DNA of 24,463 bases from a virus. A model generated the notes under the pieces. That model did not search any database and had not been told where the DNA came from. It worked only from the letters and a program-made list of their open reading frames with translations. The translations under genes and the position numbers were made by a program. Shown here one piece after another: positions 7,528-15,826 of this stretch. The DNA is taken from the IMG/VR virus record IMGVR_UViG_3300030104_002237, positions 1 through 24,463 of that record; one strand, given 5' to 3'. Numbering within the stretch: the stretch's first letter is position 1; the number at the start of each line of letters is the position of its first letter.

Positions 7528-9041
7528 TACCTTTTACCCCGGTTGGTTACATCCAAGCGTACTGTACCTAATTCAAAGTTTTGCGTTGTGTCACCTGTAA
7601 CTGTCATTTGAATTTGCCTTGCGCTAAATCGAGCATCGGTATAACCATCGGTAGCATCAAACGAAAATGAACCAAAATCTATTTCTGGGCCAAGCGGTGT
7701 AAAGCGACCTTTAAAACTTAACGTAACTCCTGGTAGCGTACCCGCTTCTGAATCAGGAATAATTTGATTGCATTGCACATAACGATCACCATTGCCAATC
7801 TCTATCGGCCCTGATTGCGCAAACGGAACAGAAGTTCCCAAGTTAGGTGAATTGTTTAACGTAGTGCTTTCATGCTGATAAACAAAACCATCATTATCAC
7901 AAGCGATGGGATAATCAAATACACCTTGATCCACCCAACAACCTCGATCCATTGAACCAACCGACCAAACATTGTCACCATAATTCCAGATCACATATTT
8001 ATTTGGTTTTTGGCTATCGGTTGACGGGAAGAACCAGATAATCTCATTAAAGTTTGAGTTGTGACCGCCCGCGATTGTTTTGCGGTAACTGTAATTCATG
8101 TCATCAAAAATATAATCATGTACTTCGCAAGGTATTTCTTTTACCGAGCCGTCAAATACAAAGAAACTGTTCTCTCCCATCCATGCCAAGAAATTACCAG
8201 CACTAACAATAGAGCGCGTAGAAATCGCTTTGCAGTTTGTACCCGCATCTTGAATACCATAAATAAATGGTTGTCCCGTGTAATACATTCGGGCGATGCC
8301 AGTATCAGTAAATAAAATAATATCAGTTTGCCATTTACTCGCGCCAATCACTCTACCGCCAGTTGGAACTTGCAAGTCACCAGCCGTATTAGTAGATGCT
8401 GCTGACCAAGTAGTTAATGCTTCTCTTGATGACCACGCTATTTTTCTTGGATCACCACCTGAACCAATCGCTACAACGTGCCTTTCGTTGGTAACTATTA
8501 CGCCTAAGTTTCCGGTTGGTGCGTTAGTGATTGCTGTACCCGCAGCATCAGGCGTATTTGTACCACCGCCATGAGGCCTCCATTGATATATTTTTCCATC
8601 GGATGCAGAGCAGAATATTAAAAACTCACCAAAGTTATCAAACGAAAATGAGGTAGTATCAAACAGTAATCCTGACTGTGATCTGGCATCACCATAATCT
8701 TCTACGTTGTAATTATACGCACCATATCCAAGCGGATCATTTGATGCATCCGTTACAAAGTTAGCTGGGGTGATGTCATACCAGGTATTACGAGTTAATA
8801 CATAAACTTTTTGTCGAGTGCCAACGGCAAGTATTGGGTTTCCAGCGTTATCGCTGTAAGCGTACATTGCGGTTGGTGTACCCGTTAAGGCTGCTGGTTT
8901 TAGTTTTTCCCAACCGCCAATAGGTCGTAAGTTGCCGTTCTGAAAACGAACTAAATCACCATCAGTCCAGCGACCTTTCTTTGAGTAAGCAGTTCCGTTA
9001 GTTACAATACCCGGAACTGGTGTAATTGGTAGTAAAGCCAT
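7527..9041 (-). CDS. P22 gp10-like packaged-DNA stabilisation / tail nozzle protein
   Basis: A 504-aa beta-rich protein. The start (MALLPITPVPGIVTNGT followed by GRWTDGDLVRFQNG and IGGWEKL) is the common N-terminal pattern of the phage stabilisation proteins related to P22 gp10. In P22 this protein forms the tail nozzle under the gp4 adaptor and closes the head after packaging. Many W/Y-containing repeats (RKIAWSSREALTTW, IIWFFPSTD, KYVIWNYGDNVWSVGSM) are typical of a beta-propeller. It lies in the same operon as the adaptor at 12563-13210, its expected structural partner. The family assignment is by recognition of the N-terminal and propeller motifs. Confidence 0.75.
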   Translation of the reverse strand: MALLPITPVPGIVTNGTAYSKKGRWTDGDLVRFQNGNLRPIGGWEKLKPAALTGTPTAMYAYSDNAGNPILAVGTRQKVYVLTRNTWYDITPANFVTDASNDPLGYGAYNYNVEDYGDARSQSGLLFDTTSFSFDNFGEFLIFCSASDGKIYQWRPHGGGTNTPDAAGTAITNAPTGNLGVIVTNERHVVAIGSGGDPRKIAWSSREALTTWSAASTNTAGDLQVPTGGRVIGASKWQTDIILFTDTGIARMYYTGQPFIYGIQDAGTNCKAISTRSIVSAGNFLAWMGENSFFVFDGSVKEIPCEVHDYIFDDMNYSYRKTIAGGHNSNFNEIIWFFPSTDSQKPNKYVIWNYGDNVWSVGSMDRGCWVDQGVFDYPIACDNDGFVYQHESTTLNNSPNLGTSVPFAQSGPIEIGNGDRYVQCNQIIPDSEAGTLPGVTLSFKGRFTPLGPEIDFGSFSFDATDGYTDARFSARQIQMTVTGDTTQNFELGTVRLDVTNRGKR

Positions 9042-9060
9042 TCACTTACCTTGATTCAAA

Positions 9061-9363
9061 CTAGCTATTACTAGATATATACGAATTACCAGTAGTAATC
9101 GCTGTTGTGTAAGATGATTTATCGTCACTTGATCCAGCTACATCAGGAGTATCGTCATCTGAGTCTACTGGTGCATAAGCCAATACTGTAGATAAGTGAT
9201 CTACGTTTCTTTTTACTGCAGCATTTGCATCGGCCTGTGTAACTCCCGCAGATGGATCGGATGCAGCAACATGCTTTGATGCTTTACCCTTTGAATTAAT
9301 ATCGTTTATAACAGTTACGCTATCTGTAGCTGCTGTTAAACATTCGCTTACTGTTTGTGCCAT
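9061..9363 (-). CDS. Hypothetical protein between fibre and nozzle genes (100 aa)
   Basis: Family not recognised. The protein is small, acidic and Ser/Thr/Asp-rich; the middle (DPSAGVTQADANAAVKRNVDHL) may form a helix, and the C-terminal third is low complexity (DDDTPDVAGSSDDKSSYTTA). A GAGG inside the end of the fibre gene precedes the ATG, which lies one base after the fibre stop codon, so translation is likely coupled to the fibre. A fibre-assembly or minor tail role is plausible but not shown. Confidence 0.55.
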   Translation of the reverse strand: MAQTVSECLTAATDSVTVINDINSKGKASKHVAASDPSAGVTQADANAAVKRNVDHLSTVLAYAPVDSDDDTPDVAGSSDDKSSYTTAITTGNSYISSNS

Positions 9364-9364
9364 T

Positions 9365-11365
9365 TTATTTGTCCTCGGTTATTTGTGCTTTTAATTCTTC
9401 AACTTGTGCTGAAAGTTCTTGTACTGCTTTTACTAACATAGGAATAAAAGCTGATTCACCTACTGTTTGAACACCTGATGGGTTTGTTTCCCAACCATCA
9501 AAACCTTCTTTAATTTCGGGATGTTTATCTATTGCTTCTTTAACTTCTTGAGCTATAAAGCCGTGTTGTAGTCCGCTTCTTCCTTTTACTCTTTCTTCTG
9601 AACCTTCTTCATATTCTTCTGTTAAAACTGGATCAACATCTTTTTTCTTTCTATATTCAAATATTTTAGGTTGTAAGTCATTTATAAATGAAAGACCAGC
9701 AGTATCGTCTTGTATATTTTCTTTTATTCTTCTATCAGAGCTTGATCCTACTGTAGTTGAACCAGCAGTTAAAGTTGTAAAAGAACCTGACTTACCATAA
9801 GTAAGTTTTCCATCACCTTGTCCTACTTGGTTATAACCAATAACAGTTTCATACTCAACACCTGTAGCACTTGCTCTACAATCTTGTCCTACATAAGTAT
9901 TATAATTACCTGTTGTAACAGTTGCTCCAGAGCTTGTTCCAATAGAGCAGTTCTGTATACCTGTCGTTACTGCTCCTAAAGCATTTAACCCGATTGCACA
10001 GTTGTTAACTCCAGTAGTTAATCCTTCTAATGCAGAAACACCCATAGCTGTATTATTAATCCCTGTAGTACAAGTTGTTAATACTGCCCTTCCAAATGCT
10101 GTGTTATTATTTGCGGTTGTAGCAGCATCTAATGCAACACTACCTACTGCCGTGTTACCATAACCTGTTGTGTTTGCTCCTAAAGCATAATAACCCATTG
10201 CGGTGTTAGCATCTGCTGTAGTGCTTAATCTTAAAGATTCATAACCAAGTGCAGTATTATAGTTTCCGGTAGAGTTTGTTCTTAAAGAACCTGATCCGAC
10301 TCCTGTGTTCTCAGTTCCAGTTGTATTAGCTACTAAAGCATTTTTACCAGTTGCGGTGTTATTCGATGCTGTGGTGTTATTAAGTAAGGCTTGTTGTCCT
10401 ACTGCTGTATTAGAAGCTCCAGTTGTATTAGCTTGTAAAGCTCTCATACCAATACCCACATTTCCTTCTGCTGTTGTGTTTGATTCTAACGCTTCGTAAC
10501 CAACGGCAACATTTTGTTCTCCTGTTGTGTTTGCTGTCAAAGCTTCAGTACCTACAGCAACATTAAAACTTGCTGTGGTGTTTGAATATAAAGCACTTGC
10601 ACCGACTGCTGTGTTGTAAGAGGCTGTGGTATTTTGTCCCAGAGCAGCTTGCCCAAACGCACAGTTACTTGCTCCTGTAGTAGTAGCTACTAAAGCATAA
10701 TCTCCAAACACGCTGTTAAGTGAACCTGTAGTAATACTTGATCCCGCGTGTGTACCAAAAGCAGAGTTGTAGTTAGCAGTAGTGCTTGCGTCTAAAGCAT
10801 TTGCGCCCACTGCTGTGTTTCTAGTTCCTGTAGTGTTTGCTGATAAAGCTAAATTACCAACTGCGGTATTATTATCTGCTGATGTTGCTGCTTGTAAGGC
10901 ATTAGCACCCAAAGCTACATTTGATGTTCCGGTCGTATTTGCTGCTAACGCTTTGTTACCTAATCCAGTATTTAGATCGCCAGTTGTAGTTGCCGTTAAA
11001 GCATTTCTTCCTATAGCTGTATTATAATTTCCATCAGCAGCAACACTATCAAGTGCTGTATCTCCTAAAGCTACGTTACCTGTGCCTGTAGGATAGTTTC
11101 CGTCTAGTTTGATTGTTCCACCATCTATGGATAAATTGCTTGATGCTGTTAGTGTTGTGAACGATCCAGCAGCAGCGGTATTACCACCAATAACAGAACT
11201 GTCAATAACAGAGCCGTCTAAATTTAGAGCGACCGATGTGCCAGTAGCACTAAATATTGCATCTATGGTATCCAGGTCTGCATTTAATTTTGTTCCCCAA
11301 GTATCTGTACTGGCCCCTACTTCGGGTTTGGTTAAACTTAAATTCGTTGTTGTTGTATCTGCCAT
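9365..11365 (-). CDS. Repeat-containing tail fibre/spike with S74 chaperone
   Basis: A 666-aa probable receptor-binding fibre. Residues 1-30 ([15 protein letters not shown]) form an N-terminal element frequent in phage fibres. Residues 97-505 hold 24 tandem repeats, nearly all 17 residues, with consensus NTAVGxxALxxNTTGxx; this resembles the trimeric YadA/Hep_Hag head type of beta-roll. Residues about 541-666 are a Peptidase_S74 intramolecular chaperone with the S543-D-R-R-I-K-E-N cleavage motif, HGFIAQEV, and a coiled-coil tail ([19 protein letters not shown]). Homotrimerisation and removal of the chaperone are expected from the family. The repeats carry most of the length and could change copy number by recombination. 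Confidence 0.85.
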   Translation of the reverse strand: MADTTTTNLSLTKPEVGASTDTWGTKLNADLDTIDAIFSATGTSVALNLDGSVIDSSVIGGNTAAAGSFTTLTASSNLSIDGGTIKLDGNYPTGTGNVALGDTALDSVAADGNYNTAIGRNALTATTTGDLNTGLGNKALAANTTGTSNVALGANALQAATSADNNTAVGNLALSANTTGTRNTAVGANALDASTTANYNSAFGTHAGSSITTGSLNSVFGDYALVATTTGASNCAFGQAALGQNTTASYNTAVGASALYSNTTASFNVAVGTEALTANTTGEQNVAVGYEALESNTTAEGNVGIGMRALQANTTGASNTAVGQQALLNNTTASNNTATGKNALVANTTGTENTGVGSGSLRTNSTGNYNTALGYESLRLSTTADANTAMGYYALGANTTGYGNTAVGSVALDAATTANNNTAFGRAVLTTCTTGINNTAMGVSALEGLTTGVNNCAIGLNALGAVTTGIQNCSIGTSSGATVTTGNYNTYVGQDCRASATGVEYETVIGYNQVGQGDGKLTYGKSGSFTTLTAGSTTVGSSSDRRIKENIQDDTAGLSFINDLQPKIFEYRKKKDVDPVLTEEYEEGSEERVKGRSGLQHGFIAQEVKEAIDKHPEIKEGFDGWETNPSGVQTVGESAFIPMLVKAVQELSAQVEELKAQITEDK
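9850..11077 (-). repeat. 24 tandem 51-bp coding repeats (17 aa each)
   Basis: Within the fibre gene, units N-T-A-x-G-x-x-A-L-x-x-x-T-T-x-x-x follow without gaps; only the first unit is 18 residues. The G at position 5, AL at 8-9 and TT at 13-14 are nearly fixed, while positions 6-7, 10-11 and 15-17 vary. DNA copies have diverged, so this is an old protein repeat rather than a recent DNA amplification. Confidence 0.85.
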
Positions 11366-11379
11366 ATTTCTTTCCTATA

Positions 11380-12150
11380 TTATGCTGCTTCTGACCAAGA
11401 CGTTGACGGATCGGATTGGTCTATCCAAGTTGTTGTGGTTACTGTTTGATCCGTATAATTGGTTGTCGTTACAGTATCATCTGCCCATTTTAAGCTACCA
11501 ATCGCGGAAACACTAGATGTTTGTGCGATAGTTGCTTCACCAGAATATTTTATACCACCTAGCGCAGTAAAACCACTTGTCTGCTCGATGGTCGCTGATC
11601 CTGATGCAATAATTTCTGGTGTAGCAGTAAACGCTGACGTTTGTGCTAGTGTTGCTACACCTAATTTAACCAGTCTGCCCGATGAAGTCATCGCGCTTGT
11701 TTGTGCTATGGTAGCTTCACCATCCAAGACAATAACGGCTGTTGCGCTTAACCCAGAAGTTTGCGCAATCGTGGCTGTACCAAGTTTGACTAATTCTGCG
11801 GTTGCGGTTAACCCGGAGGTTTGTGCAATCGTAGCTTCGCCACGATCTATTTGTCTGCCAGTAGCGGTAAAACCAGAAGTCTGCGCCATAGTTGCAACAC
11901 CGAGTTTTACCACTTCGGCTGTTGCCGTTACCGCAGATGTTTGTGCTATGGTGCTTGCGCCTAGTTTAACTAAACGCCCACTTGCTGTTACACCTGATGT
12001 TTGTGCTGATGTTGCAGATACAGCAAACGTCATCGAGCCAGATGCCGAAACACCTGACGTTTGCGCTATGGTAGCTGATGCGACCTCATACTGAGGAGTG
12101 CCATACGCAGCTATACCATAGTTATAAACACCATAGCCAACGGAGGCCAT
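11380..12150 (-). CDS. Repetitive tail-associated protein (256 aa)
   Basis: The N-terminus (residues 1-22) is Tyr/Gly-rich (YGVYNYGIAAYGTPQY). Residues 26-225 consist of ten consecutive 20-residue repeats with consensus ATIAQTSGxTATGxxVKLGx, and the C-terminus is Thr/Trp-rich (TTTTWIDQSDPSTSW). Such a beta-strand repeat with conserved AQTS suggests an elongated fibrous part, perhaps a side fibre or a head/tail decoration. The gene lies between the main fibre and a Gp80-like tail gene. I do not recognise a named family. A 211-codon open frame on the opposite strand is a by-product of the repeat composition. Confidence 0.6.
   Translation of the reverse strand: MASVGYGVYNYGIAAYGTPQYEVASATIAQTSGVSASGSMTFAVSATSAQTSGVTASGRLVKLGASTIAQTSAVTATAEVVKLGVATMAQTSGFTATGRQIDRGEATIAQTSGLTATAELVKLGTATIAQTSGLSATAVIVLDGEATIAQTSAMTSSGRLVKLGVATLAQTSAFTATPEIIASGSATIEQTSGFTALGGIKYSGEATIAQTSSVSAIGSLKWADDTVTTTNYTDQTVTTTTWIDQSDPSTSWSEAA
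11476..12075 (-). repeat. Ten tandem 60-bp coding repeats (20 aa each)
   Basis: All ten units are exactly 20 residues and contain the core A-T-x-x-Q-T-S. The variable half often reads GRLVKLG or AEVVKLG, with other versions (GRQIDRG, PEIIASG, GGIKYSG). The period differs from the 51 bp of the neighbouring fibre, so the two repeat arrays arose separately. Confidence 0.85.
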
Positions 12151-12153
12151 TAA

Positions 12154-12549
12154 TTACGCCAACGTAACGTCTAAGTCACCAGCATCAAATCTGAATACAT
12201 CACCACTAGCTACTGCTTTGGATGCAGATAACGCAGCCCAAGCCATTAAGTTGCCACTTGATGAAGCATCAAAAATCCCTACATGAGTAACTGTTCCCCA
12301 AGAACCTGTTGCAGTAACAAATTCCACCGCTGCACCATTGGTTGCTGTTGTTGGAGAAGTGCCTGATACAGTCATAGCAGCCATACTTTTTCTTGCGTAT
12401 GAACCACCTGAACATTCAGTACCACCACCAGTATCAGAAGGGGCTGCTGTAAATAAACCAACGTATAAAGTGCCTGGTGCTGTGTAAGCACTACCACCAA
12501 ATACATGATCTAAGACTTTATCTTCTAAATAATCTGTAAATCCAGCCAT
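12154..12549 (-). CDS. Gp80-like phage tail protein
   Basis: The 131-aa protein begins MAGFTDYLEDKVLDHVFGG and continues AYTAPGTLYVGLFTAAPSD, SGGSYARKSM, GSWGTVTHVGIFDA and GNLMAWAAL. These are the conserved blocks of a small beta-sandwich phage tail family (Gp80-like), often found beside fibres. The protein is thought to be a structural tail component; its exact position in the virion is not known to me. It ends three bases before the repetitive-protein gene start, in the same operon. Confidence 0.65.
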   Translation of the reverse strand: MAGFTDYLEDKVLDHVFGGSAYTAPGTLYVGLFTAAPSDTGGGTECSGGSYARKSMAAMTVSGTSPTTATNGAAVEFVTATGSWGTVTHVGIFDASSSGNLMAWAALSASKAVASGDVFRFDAGDLDVTLA

Positions 12550-12562
12550 TTCTATTTAACTC

Positions 12563-13210
12563 CTAATTTTTCATAAAATATGTTGTGTTTCTTGGTTTGC
12601 CATAAGTTCTACTTCTTGGTATCAATGAACCCTGACCAAACGATGCTCTTTCTTGTTGCATACGCATTTCTTCTAACGCTAGTTCAAACTGCGCAGCAAA
12701 CATTGGTACTCTATCATCTTCCATTAAATAAATAGAGGCTTGTTTCAATGCACCATACAAATAAACATCCGGGTGATTTGTTGAAACAAAATTACTGGTG
12801 TTCGAGTCGCTTAACGCGCTGATTTTACCATAATAAGTTAATTGTAATGTATATGAAGTATCAGGGGTAGGGGCAAGTTCAAGAGTACCATCAACAATAG
12901 CAAAGTATTTTGGTTGACCTGAACTGTTATCGTTTGCCCGTCTAAATATATCTAGTGTTTCTATTGACTGTTGGAACAAAGGCGTAAAGTCACCTGATGT
13001 AATTTCTACATTAATAACTTCTAACCAATCTGTTGGTAAGGTTAAGTATTGAGCATCGGCTGTTGCCGTAGCTCTTTTAATCATATCTTTATCCCTGACT
13101 TTACGATTTAATTCCGCTTCGGTTGTGTCAATAAAAATATCAATTTGTGTGGTTAAATCACTTCTGTTTAAGTAATTGGCTATCTGCGTTTTCAATTCAT
13201 CGTAAGTCAT
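12563..13210 (-). CDS. Head-tail adaptor protein (P22 gp4 / SU10 adaptor-like)
   Basis: The 215-aa protein has a helical N-terminus (MTYDELKTQIANYLNR, IDIFIDTTEAELNRKVR, DMIKRATA) followed by YLTLPTDWLEVINVEI and a C-terminal helix (YLYGALKQASIYLMEDDRV). This pattern is that of phage adaptor proteins that bind below the portal and connect it to the nozzle. The partners are encoded in the same operon: portal at 18867-21002 and gp10-like nozzle at 7527-9041. It overlaps the upstream gene by 4 bases (ATGA). Residues after about 180 are basic and probably extended. Confidence 0.7.
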   Translation of the reverse strand: MTYDELKTQIANYLNRSDLTTQIDIFIDTTEAELNRKVRDKDMIKRATATADAQYLTLPTDWLEVINVEITSGDFTPLFQQSIETLDIFRRANDNSSGQPKYFAIVDGTLELAPTPDTSYTLQLTYYGKISALSDSNTSNFVSTNHPDVYLYGALKQASIYLMEDDRVPMFAAQFELALEEMRMQQERASFGQGSLIPRSRTYGKPRNTTYFMKN

Positions 13211-13497
13211 ACTCTACCTTGCCATATTCTAAATAATTTATTGTCCGGATCGTTGAGCCATTTCTTCCACTTCTTTTTATCGTTAGCCCAACCTTCTCTT
13301 ATTGCCTGTTGATATATTACCATAGGTACTTCGGCAACGTGCTTTAATTCTTTACCTTGTTTTCCGTGAGATAGATTTTTTACGTTATCGAGGATAGGTT
13401 GGACATTCTGTGTAGTGTGATAAATGTTTTTATCATCTTCGGTAGCGAACTCGCTTATTACACCAGATTGTGAATCAATGATTGTTCTTTTTGCCAT
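13207..13497 (-). CDS. Hypothetical neck-region protein (96 aa)
   Basis: The family is not named with confidence, but a short protein of this kind is often found between capsid and adaptor in related podoviruses. The middle has HTTQNVQPILDNVKNLS and the C-terminus is Trp- and Lys-rich (REGWANDKKKWKKWLNDPDNKLFRIWQGRV), suggesting a small DNA- or head-binding protein. It is the first gene after the terminator that follows the capsid gene and overlaps the adaptor gene by 4 bases. Function is unassigned. Confidence 0.6.
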   Translation of the reverse strand: MAKRTIIDSQSGVISEFATEDDKNIYHTTQNVQPILDNVKNLSHGKQGKELKHVAEVPMVIYQQAIREGWANDKKKWKKWLNDPDNKLFRIWQGRV

Positions 13498-13511
13498 ACT
13501 TAAAACCAGTT

Positions 13512-13539
13512 AAAAAAAAGAGGGGTGATTACTCACCCC
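13512..13539 (-). terminator. Intrinsic terminator after the capsid gene
   Basis: The + strand reads GGGGTGA (13522-13528), TTAC, TCACCCC (13533-13539), with an eight-A run at 13512-13519. In the leftward transcript this is a perfect 7-bp GC-rich hairpin with a 4-base loop followed by CT and eight U. It lies directly after the capsid stop and before the tail genes, so it likely lowers tail expression relative to capsid. Confidence 0.85.
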
Positions 13540-13551
13540 CCTTGCTACAAC

Positions 13552-14487
13552 TTATGAAGTTGATAAGTCAGCAGCGATTCCGTGAGCCTTCTCATTTGAT
13601 ACTTCCAATCCAAATTCAACGACTAACATTTTCGTAATTGCATCACCAATCGTTGCGATATCAATAGTTTCAAAATCTCTCATGAAACAAGTTTTCGCAA
13701 AGTTAGGATCAACAAATAAAGCTGATCTTGAACGACTGAAATTTGAAGGAACTACTTTAAGTTCTCCAAAGTCACCCGCATAGATAGCTACTGATGCTTC
13801 AACTGTGTTTGCATCTACTGTTTGAGTCACAGAAGTTCTGCCACTAAAACCAGATACAACACCTTTAACGTGTGGGCCAACGATTAACATTGAAGGCTCA
13901 CCACCATTTGCAAAGCAGAGTTGTTGTACTGCTTTCAAGATGGTTTCAGTAAACGCACGTTGTGTACCATCAGTAGGTGCAGCACCATTACCAGCGCCCG
14001 CTCCGTTAGTACCACGCGATACGTTTGTTTCTGTCCACGTTTCAAATCCACCAGTTTGACGAACAGTAGCAGCAGCACCGGCATTTTTAGCAACTTTAGA
14101 GCATAAGGCCGTTTCCATATCTCTCTTTAAGGCCTTAGCCATAACAGCTAGTTGATGCGCCATTTCTGATTTTTTTCCCGCTGCATCAGAAGCGTTTTGC
14201 GTACCAGTTACAGTTGCATCACGGCTGCTGATTTGACAGAAGTTTACTTCTCTAACTGTTGCAGTAGAAGCAGAACGAGAAAGTTCAAAACCTTCTAATT
14301 GTCCTGTTCCAGATGCAGTTGGTAGAGCTTCGGTTTGCCAGTCAAACTGGACATTTCTTACATTAGTTTTGCCAATAGAACTCATAAATGGCGTACTCAT
14401 TGGAGATATGTTGTAGATTATGTCAGACAACTGTTCTCTATCAGAAGTAGCAGTATATGTGTCAAAGGCGTTTGTTACTTTAGCCAT
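13552..14487 (-). CDS. Major capsid protein, SU10-like (DUF5309)
   Basis: The 311-aa protein shows the DUF5309/SU10 capsid pattern: NAFDTYTATSDREQLSDIIY, then SPMSTPFMSSIGK near residues 29-41, FDWQTEALP, QISSRDATVTGTQ, MAVMAKALKRDMETAL-type helix and SMLIVGPHVKGVVSGF. Proteins of this family fold like HK97 and form the icosahedral shell. It follows the scaffold gene by 13 bases, and a strong terminator follows it, both usual for a highly expressed shell protein. No N-terminal delta domain is present; scaffolding is supplied by the separate upstream gene. Confidence 0.85.
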   Translation of the reverse strand: MAKVTNAFDTYTATSDREQLSDIIYNISPMSTPFMSSIGKTNVRNVQFDWQTEALPTASGTGQLEGFELSRSASTATVREVNFCQISSRDATVTGTQNASDAAGKKSEMAHQLAVMAKALKRDMETALCSKVAKNAGAAATVRQTGGFETWTETNVSRGTNGAGAGNGAAPTDGTQRAFTETILKAVQQLCFANGGEPSMLIVGPHVKGVVSGFSGRTSVTQTVDANTVEASVAIYAGDFGELKVVPSNFSRSRSALFVDPNFAKTCFMRDFETIDIATIGDAITKMLVVEFGLEVSNEKAHGIAADLSTS

Positions 14488-14500
14488 TTTTTAATACCTT

Positions 14501-15526
14501 TTAAATAAATTGTTCAAAGACTTTAGCTGCATCTTGCACTTTGCCAGATTTAGCTAATTTCGCTTGCGCTTTTTTCGCAGCAGTCATTGTCTTTGGTTTA
14601 TTGGAAGTACCAGGTCTAGCTACCCTTGAGGCTGCCTTTTGGGTTGGTTTCTTTTTGGAAGCTGCCACTTGTTTGCGGTATAGCATCCCATCTCGTAAAC
14701 CAAGTAACACTCTATAATCAATCACGTTATTAATTTCTTGTGGCGTAAACCCCAATTCATTAATTGCGTATGTTGTGATTGCAGCTTTTTCCTTTTGAGA
14801 TTTTTCTGCATCAGACCATCCCGGAATCTTTTCTGTAAGTTGTTGGTTGCCGTATTCAACAAATTTTTGAATCTGTTCTTGCTGTTTCTGGGCTGCTTCT
14901 TGTTGCAACCTTGTGTTTTCAGCTTTAGCAGCATCTAACTTCTTACGTTTATCTTCCCAAACGTCTTTTTCACGAACATAAGCTATTGGATCAGACTCGT
15001 AAAGCGCACCCCAATCTGGTTCGTTTTCCAATTCACCATTTAAACTCGCCTCTAATTGAGGCAATAACTGAGCGTAAATAGCATCTTTCTTGGCTAACTC
15101 TGCTTGCTGTTCCTCGAAACTTTTACGTTGTTGGGACAGTTCTTGAGTTTTCCTTGTATAGTCTTGTTGGCGAGAATAGCCGTTTTGGAGTTCATCTAAC
15201 GTGACCTCTTGCTCTACGCCATCAACTTTAACGACATAGGATTGAGGTTGTAGTTCTTCCTCTACTTCTGTTTGTTCTTCTAAAGACTGTTCTATTTCTT
15301 CCCCTTCCTCAAAGTCATCTTCCACTTCAACTTCTGCTTCGGCTTCGACTTCAACTTCCGCTTCTGATTCTGTTTCCACGACATCTTCTGGAGATGTTTC
15401 TAACTCAACTGCTTCTTCTGCTGGTGCTTCTGGTGCTTCCTCATTGGGAGTCAAAAACCCTTCAAATGAAGTGACAGTTTTATCTAACTCTGATTGTAAA
15501 GCAATCGGCTTGGCGTTGTTGCTCAT
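14501..15526 (-). CDS. Scaffolding protein
   Basis: A 341-aa protein directly upstream of the capsid gene. Residues about 28-95 are extremely acidic (runs of E with V, A and D), followed by the conserved block VKVDGVEQEVTLDELQNGY and RQQDYTRKTQELSQQRK, which I recognise from many podoviral scaffolds. A long Gln/Glu/Lys helix follows (about 130-235), and the C-terminus is basic (KKKPTQKAASRVARPG, AAKKAQAKLAKSG). An acidic N-terminus and basic helical C-terminus fit a capsid-assembly scaffold that binds the coat through its basic end. Confidence 0.8.
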   Translation of the reverse strand: MSNNAKPIALQSELDKTVTSFEGFLTPNEEAPEAPAEEAVELETSPEDVVETESEAEVEVEAEAEVEVEDDFEEGEEIEQSLEEQTEVEEELQPQSYVVKVDGVEQEVTLDELQNGYSRQQDYTRKTQELSQQRKSFEEQQAELAKKDAIYAQLLPQLEASLNGELENEPDWGALYESDPIAYVREKDVWEDKRKKLDAAKAENTRLQQEAAQKQQEQIQKFVEYGNQQLTEKIPGWSDAEKSQKEKAAITTYAINELGFTPQEINNVIDYRVLLGLRDGMLYRKQVAASKKKPTQKAASRVARPGTSNKPKTMTAAKKAQAKLAKSGKVQDAAKVFEQFI

Positions 15527-15558
15527 ATTAAACTCCTAGTTTTTAAAATTTTACCTAG

Positions 15559-15822
15559 TTATATGTAATTGTGCAATTTTTTAACTTGCGCACTTGTGAT
15601 TTTCCCACGTTCTACCAAAATGCGTAGATGCCTCTCTACCTCTGGTAAAATATTTATTGCTGTATGTAAGGTTTCACGAAAAGCTATATTATCTTCGCCT
15701 TTACTATTCAACCATAAAGCAACGTATTCTTGTTTTAAATTTTCAATGGATTTTTTAAGTGTATCGCTGTTTAAGATTAATTCAGCTTCGTTTGAATCTA
15801 AGATTTCCTCTCTTGTTGCCAT
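15559..15822 (-). CDS. Small helical late protein (87 aa)
   Basis: Family not named. The protein is almost wholly helical: ILDSNEAELILNSDTLKKSI, then ENLKQEYVALWLNS and LPEVERHLRILVERGKIT. Small helical proteins of this type lie next to the scaffold gene in several podoviruses, but I know of no assigned function. It is separated by 32 bases from the scaffold and 4 from the upstream gene. Confidence 0.6.
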   Translation of the reverse strand: MATREEILDSNEAELILNSDTLKKSIENLKQEYVALWLNSKGEDNIAFRETLHTAINILPEVERHLRILVERGKITSAQVKKLHNYI

Positions 15823-15826
15823 ATAT

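Noticed and set aside
11109-11516. 135-codon plus-strand frame across two late genes
   Set aside because: It runs antisense over the N-terminus of the fibre and the end of the next gene, with no start signal or recognisable protein.
9850-12075. CRISPR array, suggested by regular 51- and 60-bp periodicity
   Set aside because: Repeats are in-frame protein repeats, with no unique spacers and no cas genes.
11459-12094. 211-codon plus-strand frame opposite the AQTS repeat gene
   Set aside because: It mirrors the 60-bp repeats of the minus-strand gene, has no ribosome site and opposes the operon direction.
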